Shown here piece after piece: positions 34,105-43,505 of a stretch of DNA of 53,161 nt; within the stretch, counting starts at the first letter, position 1, and every line of letters starts with the position of its first letter. The translations under genes and the position numbers were made by a program. Origin of the DNA: Desulfobulbaceae bacterium (GTDB lineage: Bacteria; Desulfobacterota; Desulfobulbia; Desulfobulbales; Desulfobulbaceae); NCBI GenBank assembly GCA_012744275.1, contig JAAYIE010000078.1, positions 1-53,161 on the forward strand. Direction: 5' to 3'. Below the pieces are notes generated by a model. It searched no databases. It had not been told where the DNA came from and saw nothing but the letters and a program-made list of their open reading frames with translations.

Positions 34105-34905
34105 TCAGGCCTCCTGCGTCCGTTCAAGCAGCTTTTGATATTCATCGCAGTATTCCGGGCGCTCGATATTGACAAAAATGCCCCGTTCAATCAGGCTCGG
34201 GTCTTCCTGTTTTTTCGGCGAGCCTACGGGCACTGTGCGTTCTTTGAAGGTCTGGAGCATCTGTGGTGCATCGCCAAGTTTGTTCTTGCGGCCGAAGTAG
34301 GTGGGGCACTGGGTGAAGATCTCCACCACGGAAAAACCCTTATGCTGAATAGCAGCCTTGATCAAGTCGCTTAGCTGGTTGACATGGAAAGTGGTGGTGC
34401 GGGCGACAAAGGTAGCACCTGCTGCCTTGGCCAGTTCAACCACATCAAAGCTGTTGTCAATATTGTCGTAGGGTGCGGTCGAGGCCTTGATGCCCAGGCC
34501 AGACAGGGGCGAGAACTGGCCACCTGTCATGCCGTAGGTGCGGTTATTCATGATGAGCGCGGTCAGATTGATGTTGCGCCTGGCCGCATGGATGAAGTGG
34601 TTGCCGCCAATGGAAAGCCCGTCGCCATCGCCCATGGGTACGATCACATGCAGTTCCGGCCGGCTCAGTTTGACACCCGTGGCAAAGGCCAGGGCCCGGC
34701 CATGGATGGTGTGCAAGCTGTGGAAATCCACATAACCGGAGATGCGGGCCGAACAGCCAATGCCGGTCACCATGACCAGGTTGCGCTTGCGGATACCCAA
34801 CTCGTCCACTGCGCGGATAAGGCCGTTTAAGATGGTGCCGTGGCCGCAACCCGCGCACCACATGTGCGGAAAGAAACGTTCGCGGATAAAGTCGTGTACA
34901 GACAT
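34105..34905 (-). CDS. korB: KorB, 2-oxoglutarate:ferredoxin oxidoreductase beta subunit
   Basis: The 266-residue subunit binds thiamine diphosphate: WCAGCGHGTILNGLIRA (about 16-32), TGIGCSARISGYVDF, HGRALAFATGVKL and the Mg/ThDP motif GDGDGLSIGGNHFIHAARRN (about 92-111), with NNRTYGMTGGQ. It follows korA by 1 base. ThDP dependence ties it to the thiamine operon further on. Confidence 0.94.
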   Translation of the reverse strand: MSVHDFIRERFFPHMWCAGCGHGTILNGLIRAVDELGIRKRNLVMVTGIGCSARISGYVDFHSLHTIHGRALAFATGVKLSRPELHVIVPMGDGDGLSIGGNHFIHAARRNINLTALIMNNRTYGMTGGQFSPLSGLGIKASTAPYDNIDNSFDVVELAKAAGATFVARTTTFHVNQLSDLIKAAIQHKGFSVVEIFTQCPTYFGRKNKLGDAPQMLQTFKERTVPVGSPKKQEDPSLIERGIFVNIERPEYCDEYQKLLERTQEA

Positions 34906-34906
34906 G

Positions 34907-36058
34907 TCAGACCCCCTTTCCCTGGATGGCCCGCAGGGTTTGCCTTATATCTTTATCAGTGATGAGGCGGTTGTCGATGCGGTTGATCAGATAGACCCGC
35001 TGCGGTTTTTTTACCGCCAGCCTTACCGCCTGAACGAGCTGGCCCATATTCATTTCCACCACAGCAATTACTTCTGCATCCTTGGTATAGTCCCGCACCA
35101 GCTGTTCGGGGAAAGGCCAGATAGTTTGCAGCTCAAGTAAACCAATGCGCTGGCCGCGCAGGCACATGCGTTCCACCAGGGCCAGGGCCGAGCGGGCGGA
35201 TGAGCCATAGCTGATCAAAACGGTGCGGGCATCCTCCATGAAAAACGCCTTATGGTGGGTGAGCGAAGTGGCGGCATAGTCAATTTTTCGGACCAGATGC
35301 CGCATCAGGTCTTCCACCAGCTCTGGCTTGTCAGTGGGGAAACCCCACATGTCGTGGTACAGACCGGTGACGTTGTATCGGTGTACGCCGCCAAAGTCGC
35401 TCATGGGCAGGCGACCGTCTTCTCGGGGTAAGTAGGGGTGGTAGTTGACCCCTTCACGCTTGCTGGTGTGCAGCCGCTCAACCAAGTGTAATTCTCCGGG
35501 TTCAGGCACCACCAGTTTTTCCCGCAAATGACCGACCACCTCGTCAAAGAGCAGGATAACCGGGGTACGGTAAGTTTCGGCAATGTTGAAGGCCTCAACC
35601 GTCATGTTAAAGACATCCTGGTGGTTAGAGGCGGTGAGGGCAACAATGGCGTGGTCACCATGGGTGCCCCAGCGGGCCTGGTTGACATCGCCCTGGCTCA
35701 CATGGGTGGGGTTGCCGGTTGAGGGACCACCGCGCTGCACATTGACGATCACGCAGGGGATCTCGGCCATGATCGCATAGCCCAAGGCCTCCTGCATCAG
35801 GGAAAACCCCGGGCCGCTGGTGGCGGTCATCACCTTGTGGCCGGTAAGCGATGCGCCAATAATGGCGCACATGGAGGCGATTTCGTCTTCCATCTGAATG
35901 AATTTCTTGCCTTTGGCCGGTAGGCGTTCCGCCAGGATCTCCGCAATTTCAGTCGATGGGGTGATGGGGTAGCCTGCATAAAAATCAAGCCCTGCGTACA
36001 TGGCTGCCAGGGCGCAGGCTTCGTTGCCCTGCACGAAACGAACATTTTTTTTATTCAT
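34907..36058 (-). CDS. korA: KorA, 2-oxoglutarate:ferredoxin oxidoreductase alpha subunit
   Basis: The 383-residue alpha subunit carries the pyrimidine-binding fold: VQGNEACALAAMYAGLDFYAGYPITPS (residues about 7-33), SGPGFSLMQEALGYAIMAEIP (about 84-104) and GGPSTG. Start ATG 36058 is preferred: AGGAGG lies 9 bases upstream and it overlaps the korD stop by a few bases. The longer frame to 36097 has no support. Confidence 0.93.
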   Translation of the reverse strand: MNKKNVRFVQGNEACALAAMYAGLDFYAGYPITPSTEIAEILAERLPAKGKKFIQMEDEIASMCAIIGASLTGHKVMTATSGPGFSLMQEALGYAIMAEIPCVIVNVQRGGPSTGNPTHVSQGDVNQARWGTHGDHAIVALTASNHQDVFNMTVEAFNIAETYRTPVILLFDEVVGHLREKLVVPEPGELHLVERLHTSKREGVNYHPYLPREDGRLPMSDFGGVHRYNVTGLYHDMWGFPTDKPELVEDLMRHLVRKIDYAATSLTHHKAFFMEDARTVLISYGSSARSALALVERMCLRGQRIGLLELQTIWPFPEQLVRDYTKDAEVIAVVEMNMGQLVQAVRLAVKKPQRVYLINRIDNRLITDKDIRQTLRAIQGKGV

Positions 36059-36284
36059 GGGGCTTGGCCTCCTCATCCACCTCTTCGGTTTCCACAATTA
36101 TGGCCAGGTCCGGGCAAATTTTTTCACAAAGTTTGCAGGTGATGCATGCTTCCGGGCGCGCAGCCAATGCCTTGTCAAGCTCGTCCAGTTCCAGCACCTT
36201 TTTGGGGCAAACGCTGACACAGATGCCGCAGCCCTTGCACCAGTTCCGGTTGATTACATGTTGCTTTAGTTTTTTCTTGGCCAT
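36051..36284 (-). CDS. korD: KorD, ferredoxin-type subunit
   Basis: The 77-residue subunit has two 4Fe-4S motifs: CKGCGICVSVCP (Cys16, 19, 22, 26) and CITCKLCEKICP (Cys47, 50, 53, 57). It carries electrons from the KorAB centre to ferredoxin. Its 3' end overlaps the korA start. The acidic tail EEVDEEAKPHE is typical. Confidence 0.93.
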   Translation of the reverse strand: MAKKKLKQHVINRNWCKGCGICVSVCPKKVLELDELDKALAARPEACITCKLCEKICPDLAIIVETEEVDEEAKPHE

Positions 36285-36329
36285 GTTGTGCCGTCGCCTC
36301 CTTGCTGAGACGAAAATTGCGCAGCTCGA

Positions 36330-38816
36330 CTATGCCTGCAGTTTATCGTTGATCCACTCCATGTATTCCGCATGCGTGGGAATTTTACCCAAGAGGCCTG
36401 TAATGGCAGTGAGTTCAGAGGAGGCCAGATACACTTGGCTGCCATCACCAAGACGGTTATCAAAATTCCGGGTTGAGGTAGACATGACCACCGCTCCCGG
36501 CTTGACCCGGGCCTGATTGCCCATGCACAGGCTGCAGCCAGGAGTTTCCAGGCGGCAGCCCACCTGGCCGAAGGTGCTGAATCCGCCTTCCTCCTGCATG
36601 GCCTGCTCATCCATGCGGGTTGAGGGCGCAATCCACACCCGGCTGGCGGCATAGTTTGCCCCTTGCATCAGCCGCGCCACCCGCTGCAGATGGGACAGAT
36701 GGGTCATGCAGGAACCAATGAAGACCTCGTCAATGGCTGCACCGGCAACAGCGCTTAAGGGTTTTACATCATCCGGGTCATTGGGGCAGGCAATGAGCGG
36801 TTCGGTGATCTGATCCAGGTCAATTTCCAGCACGGCCGCATACTCCGCGCCTGCATCGCGCTCCAAAAGCGAGGGCGCGGCCAGCCATTTTTCCATGGCA
36901 GCAATACGGCGCTTGAGGGCCTCCGCATCTTCGTAGCCCTCTGCCACCAGATTTTTTAACAGCTGCATGTTATCTGCCACATTTTTCTGTACCGCTGCCA
37001 GCGGCAGGGCCATGGCGCAGGCAGCGGCGCTGCGTTCCGCCGAGGCGTCACTCAGCTCAAAGGCCTCTTCCACCCGCAAATCATCCAGGCCTTCAATTTC
37101 CAGAATCGTACCGGCAAAAATATTCTTTTTGCCCTTCTTGGCCACAGTGAGCAGGCCCTTTTGGATAGCAAAATACGGAATGGCATTGACCATGTCGCGT
37201 ACCGTGATGCCAGGTCTGCGGCTGCCAGAAAAGCGCACCAGCACCGAGGGAGGTACCTCCAGCGGCATGAATCCCAGGGCTGCGGCAAAGGCCACCAGGC
37301 CGGAGCCCGCAGGAAAGGAGACGCCCAAGGGGAAACGGGTGTGGGAATCACCGCCAGTGCCCACGGTATCTGGAATGAGCATGCGGTTCAGCCAGGGGTG
37401 GATAACGCCGTCGCCCGGTTTGAGGCTGACTCCACCCCGGTTGATGGTGGCCTCTTTCAAGGTCTGCCAGCGGAGAAGATCGCCTTTTTTCGGGTAGGCG
37501 GCAGTATGGCAGTAGGATTGCATGTAGAGATCCGTTTTAAAACGCAGGCAGGCCAGTTCCTCCAGTTCCTGAACGGTCATGGGGCCAGTGGTATCCTGGG
37601 ATCCCACGGTGGTGATTACTGGTTCACAGAGCGTGCCTGGCACCACGCCGTCCAAGCCGCAGGCGCGGCCCAGCATCTTCTGTGCCAGGGTGTATTGCTG
37701 GCCAGGTTTGGGTTGCGGGCTGGCAGCCTCGGCAAAGCAGCCTGGCTCGGGCAGGTTCAGGGCCTTGCAGGCGGCGCGGGTCAGGTTGCGGCCAATAATC
37801 AGGTTCAGGCGGCCGCCGGCCCGGTATTCATCAAGTAAGGTGGCAGGCGGGGCTTGCACCGCAATGGCTGTGCCGTCGGCCTTGCGCAGGGTAAGGCTCG
37901 GCAGTTCCAAGGTAATGCGGTCGCCGGTATTGAGCTGCTCTACCTCGCATTCCAGCGGCAGAACCCCGGCATCGCGGGCGGTGGCGTAGAAGATGGGCGC
38001 AATCACCTTGCCCAGTACCAGCCCGCCCCGGCGCTTGTTGGGGCTGCCAGGCATATCCTCGCCAATGTGCCAGGCCAGTGAGTTGATGGCGGATTTGCGC
38101 GAAGAACCGGTGCCCACCACATCTCCGGCAAAAGCGATCTTGATATTGTTCTGACGGAGCTTGCCCAAGACTTCAATTCCGTCAGGAAAGCGTTTGTAAC
38201 CGAAAAAGGTGGCATGCAGGGGGATGTCTGCGCGGGACTGGGCCTGGTTGCCAGGCGAGAAATCGTCGGTGTTGATTTCGCCGTCCACCTTGTAGACTTC
38301 CAGCTCCATCTGCCTCGGCAGTGCCTCGGACTGGGTAAACCATTCGGCCCTGGCCCAAGATTCCAGCACCTCCTTGGCGTGCGGGTTGGTACTGGCGAGT
38401 TGCTGCACCTGATCAAAGGACTCATAGATCTTGACTATGCCCTTGAGCGCGCCTGCGGCCAGGGCTGCACATTGTTTCAGACCAAGCAAGCGCAATAGAG
38501 CAGCCACATTGTAGCCGCCGCCCATGCGGCCGAGCATGGCCACAGCCTTGTCCGGGCTAAGGCTCGCGGTAGTGATTGCGCTACTGGCCACAGCCTCCAG
38601 CCATTCAGCCTTAACCTTGGCTGCGCTAGATACCCCCGGTTCAACTCGGGTGTCGAGCAATTCCAGCAGTATCGGCGTTTCCGTACGGCTGGCTGTGGTG
38701 TCCTCTGCCAAAAAAATCACCAATTCCTGTACCTGATCAGCCTGCAGGGGCAGTGGTGGAACACCCTGCGCCAATCGATCGGCCTCATCATGTCTGTATT
38801 TATCCAGCATATTCAT
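36330..38816 (-). CDS. acnB: Aconitate hydratase B
   Basis: AcnB interconverts citrate and isocitrate through an Fe-S cluster. The 828-residue protein has the AcnB order: N-terminal HEAT-like domain (about 1-160), swivel domain (about 165-370, GDVVGTGSSRKSAINS), and the large catalytic domain. The cluster cysteines lie in FIGSCMTHL and GCSLCMGNQA near the C terminus; PDTVGTGGDSHTRFPLG is the substrate loop. The 2-methylisocitrate activity of AcnB is possible but not shown. Start ATG 38816 (or 38810). korD follows after 45 bases. Confidence 0.95.
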   Translation of the reverse strand: MNMLDKYRHDEADRLAQGVPPLPLQADQVQELVIFLAEDTTASRTETPILLELLDTRVEPGVSSAAKVKAEWLEAVASSAITTASLSPDKAVAMLGRMGGGYNVAALLRLLGLKQCAALAAGALKGIVKIYESFDQVQQLASTNPHAKEVLESWARAEWFTQSEALPRQMELEVYKVDGEINTDDFSPGNQAQSRADIPLHATFFGYKRFPDGIEVLGKLRQNNIKIAFAGDVVGTGSSRKSAINSLAWHIGEDMPGSPNKRRGGLVLGKVIAPIFYATARDAGVLPLECEVEQLNTGDRITLELPSLTLRKADGTAIAVQAPPATLLDEYRAGGRLNLIIGRNLTRAACKALNLPEPGCFAEAASPQPKPGQQYTLAQKMLGRACGLDGVVPGTLCEPVITTVGSQDTTGPMTVQELEELACLRFKTDLYMQSYCHTAAYPKKGDLLRWQTLKEATINRGGVSLKPGDGVIHPWLNRMLIPDTVGTGGDSHTRFPLGVSFPAGSGLVAFAAALGFMPLEVPPSVLVRFSGSRRPGITVRDMVNAIPYFAIQKGLLTVAKKGKKNIFAGTILEIEGLDDLRVEEAFELSDASAERSAAACAMALPLAAVQKNVADNMQLLKNLVAEGYEDAEALKRRIAAMEKWLAAPSLLERDAGAEYAAVLEIDLDQITEPLIACPNDPDDVKPLSAVAGAAIDEVFIGSCMTHLSHLQRVARLMQGANYAASRVWIAPSTRMDEQAMQEEGGFSTFGQVGCRLETPGCSLCMGNQARVKPGAVVMSTSTRNFDNRLGDGSQVYLASSELTAITGLLGKIPTHAEYMEWINDKLQA

Positions 38817-39319
38817 ACGTAAAATCCTCTTGTTAAAACAAAAATTAAGGCGCAGTCTTAAAGTCGCGGACAGCAGGTTTTTTCTTCCTTCTGCTTGTAT
38901 ATTGTACAGTGCAGGCCTTACCGGTAAATTTCTCTTGAAGCAATCTTTTTTGTTTTTGTGTCAATGGTTCCCAGTCAGGGAATGGATCCCAGTGCGACGA
39001 TTCCTAATGCATTCCCTATGTGCTGGGAGTAGTCTTCTGTTCTGCTGTTATATTGGGCTTTTGACGCTATCCGGAGAAATAAGCAGGACAAAGCAAGTCA
39101 GCCCTTTCCGCGCCACTTGCTTGTTGGCCTGGGTGTTGGTGAGATCCGGGCCATGTTTTCGGTAGTGGTGGCTATTGAGGGAAATGAACGCTGGCTTCTG
39201 GCCCTTCTCTGTGGTGGCAACGGTTTGTTTTGTGCTGGTGTTTGGTCAGCTGCTCAATATCGAACTGTCTGCGGGCTCTGTCCCGCTCAGGATGCTTCTG
39301 TCACCCGGCGGGAGACAGT
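38817..39319. other. Region upstream of acnB, no gene
   Basis: About 500 bases between acnB start and an IS remnant. Frames exist on the plus strand (38830-39165) but have no family or ribosome site. The acnB promoter must lie near 38820-38900; it is not clear to me. Confidence 0.5.
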
Positions 39320-39688
39320 GGGGAAAACCTTCAGCACAGGGTGTATCCGCAGCTGCTGCGCAGCATGCAGATCAATCGGCCGGATCAGGATGGACTGCAG
39401 AGATCAGCTCCATTCCGATGCAGCGAGCTTCTTTTTGACCTGGCGTTTGTTTCATGCCCTGGAGGCTGATTTTTGTGTTGATGCCCTTGAGGAAACGCTG
39501 GAACGCTCTGGTGCTCCTTGAAATACGAGTGCGACAACCTTGTATACCTTTGCCGCTGGCAGCGGGTTCAGGCAAGGATTGTGAAACAATGGATTGATTA
39601 CCACAGCAGTAACAGACTTCATTCCTCGCTGGACAACCGTATGCTGGATGAGGCATAGTGGCAACTTCCGTTACCCCGCTATGCCTGA
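39320..39688 (+). pseudogene. IS3-family transposase OrfB, broken
   Basis: Pieces of the integrase domain appear in order but in three frames. Frame 2 from 39320: HRVYPQLLRSMQINRPDQ, matching the YPYLLR...INRPNQVW start. Frame 1: EISSIPMQR, from DITYIPMQRGF with the catalytic Asp changed. Frame 0 near 39440-39521: LTWRLFHALEADFCVDALEE, from LSWRLSN-DADFC-EALEEAL. Frame 2 again at 39587-39688: QWIDYHSSNRLHSSLDNRM then a stop, WQLPLPRYA and stop, the family end. Between ERSGAP and QWIDYH about 200 bases are missing, including the IFNTDQG region. It is clearly dead. Confidence 0.82.
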
Positions 39689-39876
39689 GACCAGGAGCTT
39701 GCTTGGCAGCATAATCATGATACGAGGCCCTTTGAACCAGCCGCCAAACTGTCGGGAAAAGAGGAGCACCTCTATATGCGATGGCAAGGTGATACCGACA
39801 CAAAGATCGCTTCCAATGTGGCACTGGAACTATGCTGTGAAGCCGGAATGTACTAACATGCTGTTAGCGTTGATAT
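39689..39876. other. Spacer between IS remnant and LysE gene
   Basis: About 190 bases. It may include the end of the insertion element and the lysE-like gene promoter. No clear signals seen. Confidence 0.4.
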
Positions 39877-40503
39877 ATGTTTGGTATACACGATTTTCCT
39901 GTTTTCTTGCTTGCAGGCATTGTCCTTAACCTGACTCCCGGGCCGGATACCTTCTACATTTTGGGTCGCAGTCTTGGCCAAGGCATGTCTGCGGGCATGG
40001 TCTCGGTATTGGGCGTAGCCTCGGGTCTCTTGGTGCATACTGTTCTGGCCGCTGTTGGCTTGTCTGCCTTTCTGGCCGCCTCAGTAACCGCCTTTACCAT
40101 CATTAAGTTAGCTGGTGCGGTGTACCTGGTATATTTGGGATGGAGCATGCTCCAGGGCAAAACCCATGCAGCAGATGCAAAGACGGGCAACAGCATGGCT
40201 GGCTTGATGGTCATCTATCGACAGGGTGTGCTGACCAACATTCTCAATCCCAAAATCGCCCTTTTTTTTCTGGCTTTTCTGCCCCAATTCATCTCACCGG
40301 CCAGTACCTTTAAGGTTGCGGCCTTTATGTTGCTCGGCCTGTGCTTTATAGCCACCAGCACGGTCTGGTGCCTGCTGCTCGCCGTATTTGCTGGTCGGAT
40401 CAGGCATTATCTGGCACCAGGAGAAAATATGGCCGTTTATGTGAACCGGGTTGCCGGTGTGCTGATTATTGGCTTGGGAGTTTATCTTGCAATAAGGCGT
40501 TAG
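39877..40503 (+). CDS. LysE/RhtB-family amino acid exporter
   Basis: The 208-residue membrane protein has six hydrophobic segments and the LysE signature LNLTPGPDTFYILGRSLGQG (about 17-36). The middle has AGAVYLVYLGWSMLQG, then GVLTNILNPKIALFFLAFLP (about 117-136), all family-typical. It exports small solutes such as amino acids, substrate not known. ATG 39877 has no strong ribosome site. Confidence 0.88.
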   Translation: MFGIHDFPVFLLAGIVLNLTPGPDTFYILGRSLGQGMSAGMVSVLGVASGLLVHTVLAAVGLSAFLAASVTAFTIIKLAGAVYLVYLGWSMLQGKTHAADAKTGNSMAGLMVIYRQGVLTNILNPKIALFFLAFLPQFISPASTFKVAAFMLLGLCFIATSTVWCLLLAVFAGRIRHYLAPGENMAVYVNRVAGVLIIGLGVYLAIRR

Positions 40504-40655
40504 CAGCTTGCTTGTGGCGGCTCCCAAAAGCAGTGCTGCCCAGCAGGCGATCCTTCTGGATTGAATGATTGATTTTTTTGAGCGCTGGGGTAAATTATGT
40601 CCTTTTACAGATAACTTATCAGTCATCAAGCACATTTTTTAAAAGGAGTACGTTT

Positions 40656-41354
40656 ATGGCGGAGCAGCGGGGTGCAGAGAGAATTCCTCAGGACTTGCCT
40701 CCTCTTTTCCAGGAAGTCGGCTTACTTGAGCAGTTTAATCTGCCGCCAAAACTGATCCGCTTCCTGCGCCGGCACCAGCGTGCCATCTGGCTGGTCATTG
40801 TCGCCATTGTGGTCATAGCCGTGGCAATTGCCGCATTTAGCGCCTACCGGGATAATCGCATGGAAAAGGCGGCAATTGCTTTGGATGTGGCCATGCAGGC
40901 CCAGGATGGCAGGCGCGAACTTTTGCAGAACGTACAGGCTGATTTCGCTGCAACGCCTTCAGCCCTGTGGGCGGAAATTGCTTTGGCCCGGCTGGATGAG
41001 CAGGAAGGTAAGATAGGTGAGGCTACTCAGCGTTACCAGACGGTTCGTGGACGACTGGTGTCGGCTTCACCACTAACCCCTCTGGTGCTGGGTAAGCTCG
41101 CAGCCCTGGAAGAACAGCAAAAAAACTGGGAGGCCTCCATGGCCTACTATCAAGAACTGGCTCAACTTGATGGTTTTGCCGCCGATGCCCACCTGGGTCT
41201 GGGCCGTATTTACGAAGCCCAGAGCAAGAAAGAAGAGGCGCTTGCCATGTACGGAAAATTTTTGGAATTGACCGCAATTACCACGGATGAAGCCGGAGCT
41301 GACCCCAGGCGACAGATGATTTTAAGTTATATCGAGCTGTTGCGGAATAAGTGA
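40656..41354 (+). CDS. Membrane-anchored TPR protein (YfgM-like)
   Basis: The 232-residue protein has a cytosolic head (1-42), one transmembrane helix (about 45-67, IWLVIVAIVVIAVAIAAF) and a periplasmic helical TPR part (about 80-232; LGRIYEAQSKKEEALAMYGKFL). This layout is that of the YfgM/tetratricopeptide_2-like family. Start ATG 40656 is set by AAAAGGAG 7 bases upstream. Its stop overlaps the start of panC by 4 bases (GTGATGG), so these are coupled. Confidence 0.82.
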   Translation: MAEQRGAERIPQDLPPLFQEVGLLEQFNLPPKLIRFLRRHQRAIWLVIVAIVVIAVAIAAFSAYRDNRMEKAAIALDVAMQAQDGRRELLQNVQADFAATPSALWAEIALARLDEQEGKIGEATQRYQTVRGRLVSASPLTPLVLGKLAALEEQQKNWEASMAYYQELAQLDGFAADAHLGLGRIYEAQSKKEEALAMYGKFLELTAITTDEAGADPRRQMILSYIELLRNK

Positions 41355-42223
41355 TGGAGATACTGCACGAACCAAAAGATATGCAGCAATGGGTGCGCGC
41401 GCAGCGCCGCACCGGTGCAACCATTGGCCTGGTGCCAACCATGGGATATTTCCATGACGGTCATCTGAGCCTGATGCGCCTGGCGCAGCAGCATGCCGAT
41501 ATTGTTGTGGTCAGTCTTTTTGTCAATCCAACCCAGTTTGGCCCCAGCGAAGACCTGGACCGCTATCCCCGAGATTTGGAACGCGACATGCTCATGCTCA
41601 GGCGAGAGCAGGTGACGGCGGTGTTTGTGCCCACCCCGGAGTTGATGTATCCGCCTGGCTTCCAAACCGAGGTGCGAGTACAGCATCTCACCACCCACCT
41701 GTGTGGCCGTACCCGACCCAATCATTTTGCCGGGGTAGCCACAGTGGTAACCAAGCTGTTCAACATTGTTCAGCCTGATGTGGCAGTGTTCGGCGAAAAA
41801 GATTACCAGCAAATTACGGTTATTCGCCGTTTAGTTGCAGACCTAAACCTGCCGGTACGCATTGTCGGGGGGCCGATTGTGCGTGAAGATGATGGCTTGG
41901 CCATGAGCTCCCGCAACGCCAATCTGGAGCCATTGCACCGGGCCTCGGCGCTGAGTCTTTCCTCTGGTCTTTCCCTGGCGCGTGAGCTGTATCGCAAGGG
42001 AGAGCGCGACGCAGCAAGCATTGCTGCTACCGTACAACGGCATATTCTTTCTTTTCCCTTTACCGCTATTGATTATGTTAGCCTAATCGACAGCCGCAGC
42101 CTTGAACCAGTACAGCAGGCAGATGCCCACACCCGGTTGGCCCTGGCCGTGCACATTGACGGCAAGGTGCGCCTGATCGACAACGGTTTGCTTTCGCCAT
42201 CCCCGCAAGACGGAAATATTTGA
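41354..42223 (+). CDS. panC: PanC, pantothenate synthetase
   Basis: PanC joins pantoate and beta-alanine with ATP to give pantothenate, the start of coenzyme A synthesis. The 289-290-residue protein has PTMGYFHDGHLSLMRLA (HIGH-like, about 29-45), LFVNPTQFGPSEDLDRYPR (about 56-74), TVVTKLFNIVQPDVAVFGEKDYQQ (about 130-153) and AMSSRNANL (about 185-193). Start ATG 41354 (or the GTG at 41351). The next gene begins just after. It is far from coaBC. Confidence 0.95.
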   Translation: MEILHEPKDMQQWVRAQRRTGATIGLVPTMGYFHDGHLSLMRLAQQHADIVVVSLFVNPTQFGPSEDLDRYPRDLERDMLMLRREQVTAVFVPTPELMYPPGFQTEVRVQHLTTHLCGRTRPNHFAGVATVVTKLFNIVQPDVAVFGEKDYQQITVIRRLVADLNLPVRIVGGPIVREDDGLAMSSRNANLEPLHRASALSLSSGLSLARELYRKGERDAASIAATVQRHILSFPFTAIDYVSLIDSRSLEPVQQADAHTRLALAVHIDGKVRLIDNGLLSPSPQDGNI

Positions 42224-42231
42224 GGTGTTTT

Positions 42232-43434
42232 ATGCCCGGATTCGAGATTTTTGGAGACGAAGAAAAACAAGAAGTACTGCAGGTGCTGGAGAGCGGCGTT
42301 CTCTTTCGCTACGGTTTTGAAGGACAACGCGGCCAGCAGTGGAAGGTGCGCCAGTTTGAGCAGGCCTTTGCCCGCTATACCGGGGCTGACCATGCCCAGG
42401 CAGTAACTTCAGGTACGGCTGCACTCAAGGTGGCCCTGGCAGCGCTTGGGGTAGGTGCAGGGGATGAGGTCATTACCCAGGGCTTTACCTTTGTCGCCAC
42501 CTGGGAGGCTATTCTCGACTGTGGCGCTGTGCCTGTTTTCACCGAGATCGATCACACCCTCAACATGGATCCGGCAGATCTGGAAAAGAAGATCAGTCCG
42601 AAAACCAGGGCCATCATTCCGGTACACATGATGGGGGCTGCTGCCCGCATCGAGGAAATTGTTGCCGTTGCCAACCGGCACGGTATTCCGGTAATTGAGG
42701 ACACGGCCCAGGCTGCGGGTGCGCGCTTGCATGGCCGTCATTTAGGTACCTTTGGCGCCGTTGGTACCTTCAGCTTTGATTCGGTCAAGACTATGACCAC
42801 CGGCGAAGGTGGCATGTGCATTACCAATGATGAGGCCCTGTGGCAGCGCATGGACCAGTACCATGACCACGGCCATGATCATTTGCCCAATCCCGGCGGC
42901 CGCGGCGGGGAAGGGCGGCCCTTTATTGGCTTCAACTACCGCATGATGGAAATTCAGGGAGCCATTGGCCTGGCGCAACTGGCCAAGCTGGACGGCATGG
43001 TCGCGGCCCAGCAGCAGAACAAGAAGGTGCTGCGGGAGGCAGCCTCTGCCATTGCGGGTGTGCAGTTCCGTGAGATGGCTGATCCGGCGGGTGACAGCGC
43101 CACCTTTTTAACTTTCATGCTGCCAGACAAGGCCAAGGCGGATACAGTGGCCGCCGTGCTGGGTGATGCCGGTGCGCCCGCCATCCGTTGGAGCGAAAAC
43201 AACTGGCACTACTACCCCCGCTGGGAACATCTGCTTGAAGGTAAAACTCCCTGTCATGACGGCTGGCCCTTTGTTGTCCAGGGCAAACGCCGCTATATCT
43301 ACGACCCGCAGGCCTTGCCCAATACCGTGGCCATTCTGGAACGGGCCCTCACCTACCAGATACCGGTGCAACTGGCACAGGAACAGCAGACCACCATCTG
43401 CTCTGCTTTTGCCCAGGCTGCCCGAGCACTTTAA
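42232..43434 (+). CDS. DegT/DnrJ aminotransferase, KdnA-like (Kdo8N)
   Basis: The 400-residue PLP-dependent sugar aminotransferase begins MPGFEIFGDEE and continues LESGVLFRYGFEGQR, which as I recall matches KdnA of Shewanella, the enzyme aminating C8 of Kdo to make Kdo8N. Further agreement: PVIEDTAQAAGA (Asp157), FSFDSVKTMTTGEGG (Lys186 for the PLP bond), DHGHDH and PFIGFNYRMMEI. KdnB, the oxidising partner, is not in the window. Start ATG 42232, with TGAGGTG upstream, 8 bases after the panC stop. A plain DegT sugar aminotransferase is the alternative. Confidence 0.85.
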   Translation: MPGFEIFGDEEKQEVLQVLESGVLFRYGFEGQRGQQWKVRQFEQAFARYTGADHAQAVTSGTAALKVALAALGVGAGDEVITQGFTFVATWEAILDCGAVPVFTEIDHTLNMDPADLEKKISPKTRAIIPVHMMGAAARIEEIVAVANRHGIPVIEDTAQAAGARLHGRHLGTFGAVGTFSFDSVKTMTTGEGGMCITNDEALWQRMDQYHDHGHDHLPNPGGRGGEGRPFIGFNYRMMEIQGAIGLAQLAKLDGMVAAQQQNKKVLREAASAIAGVQFREMADPAGDSATFLTFMLPDKAKADTVAAVLGDAGAPAIRWSENNWHYYPRWEHLLEGKTPCHDGWPFVVQGKRRYIYDPQALPNTVAILERALTYQIPVQLAQEQQTTICSAFAQAARAL

Positions 43435-43505
43435 TCTGCGCCCTTGCTGTTGCACGCGCTGATTCCTGACACGGCTGCCATAACGCGGCAGACCATACCA
43501 TTCGT

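Noticed and set aside
38830-39165. 111-codon frame upstream of the orfB remnant
   Set aside because: No family match and no ribosome site; it lies in the acnB promoter region.
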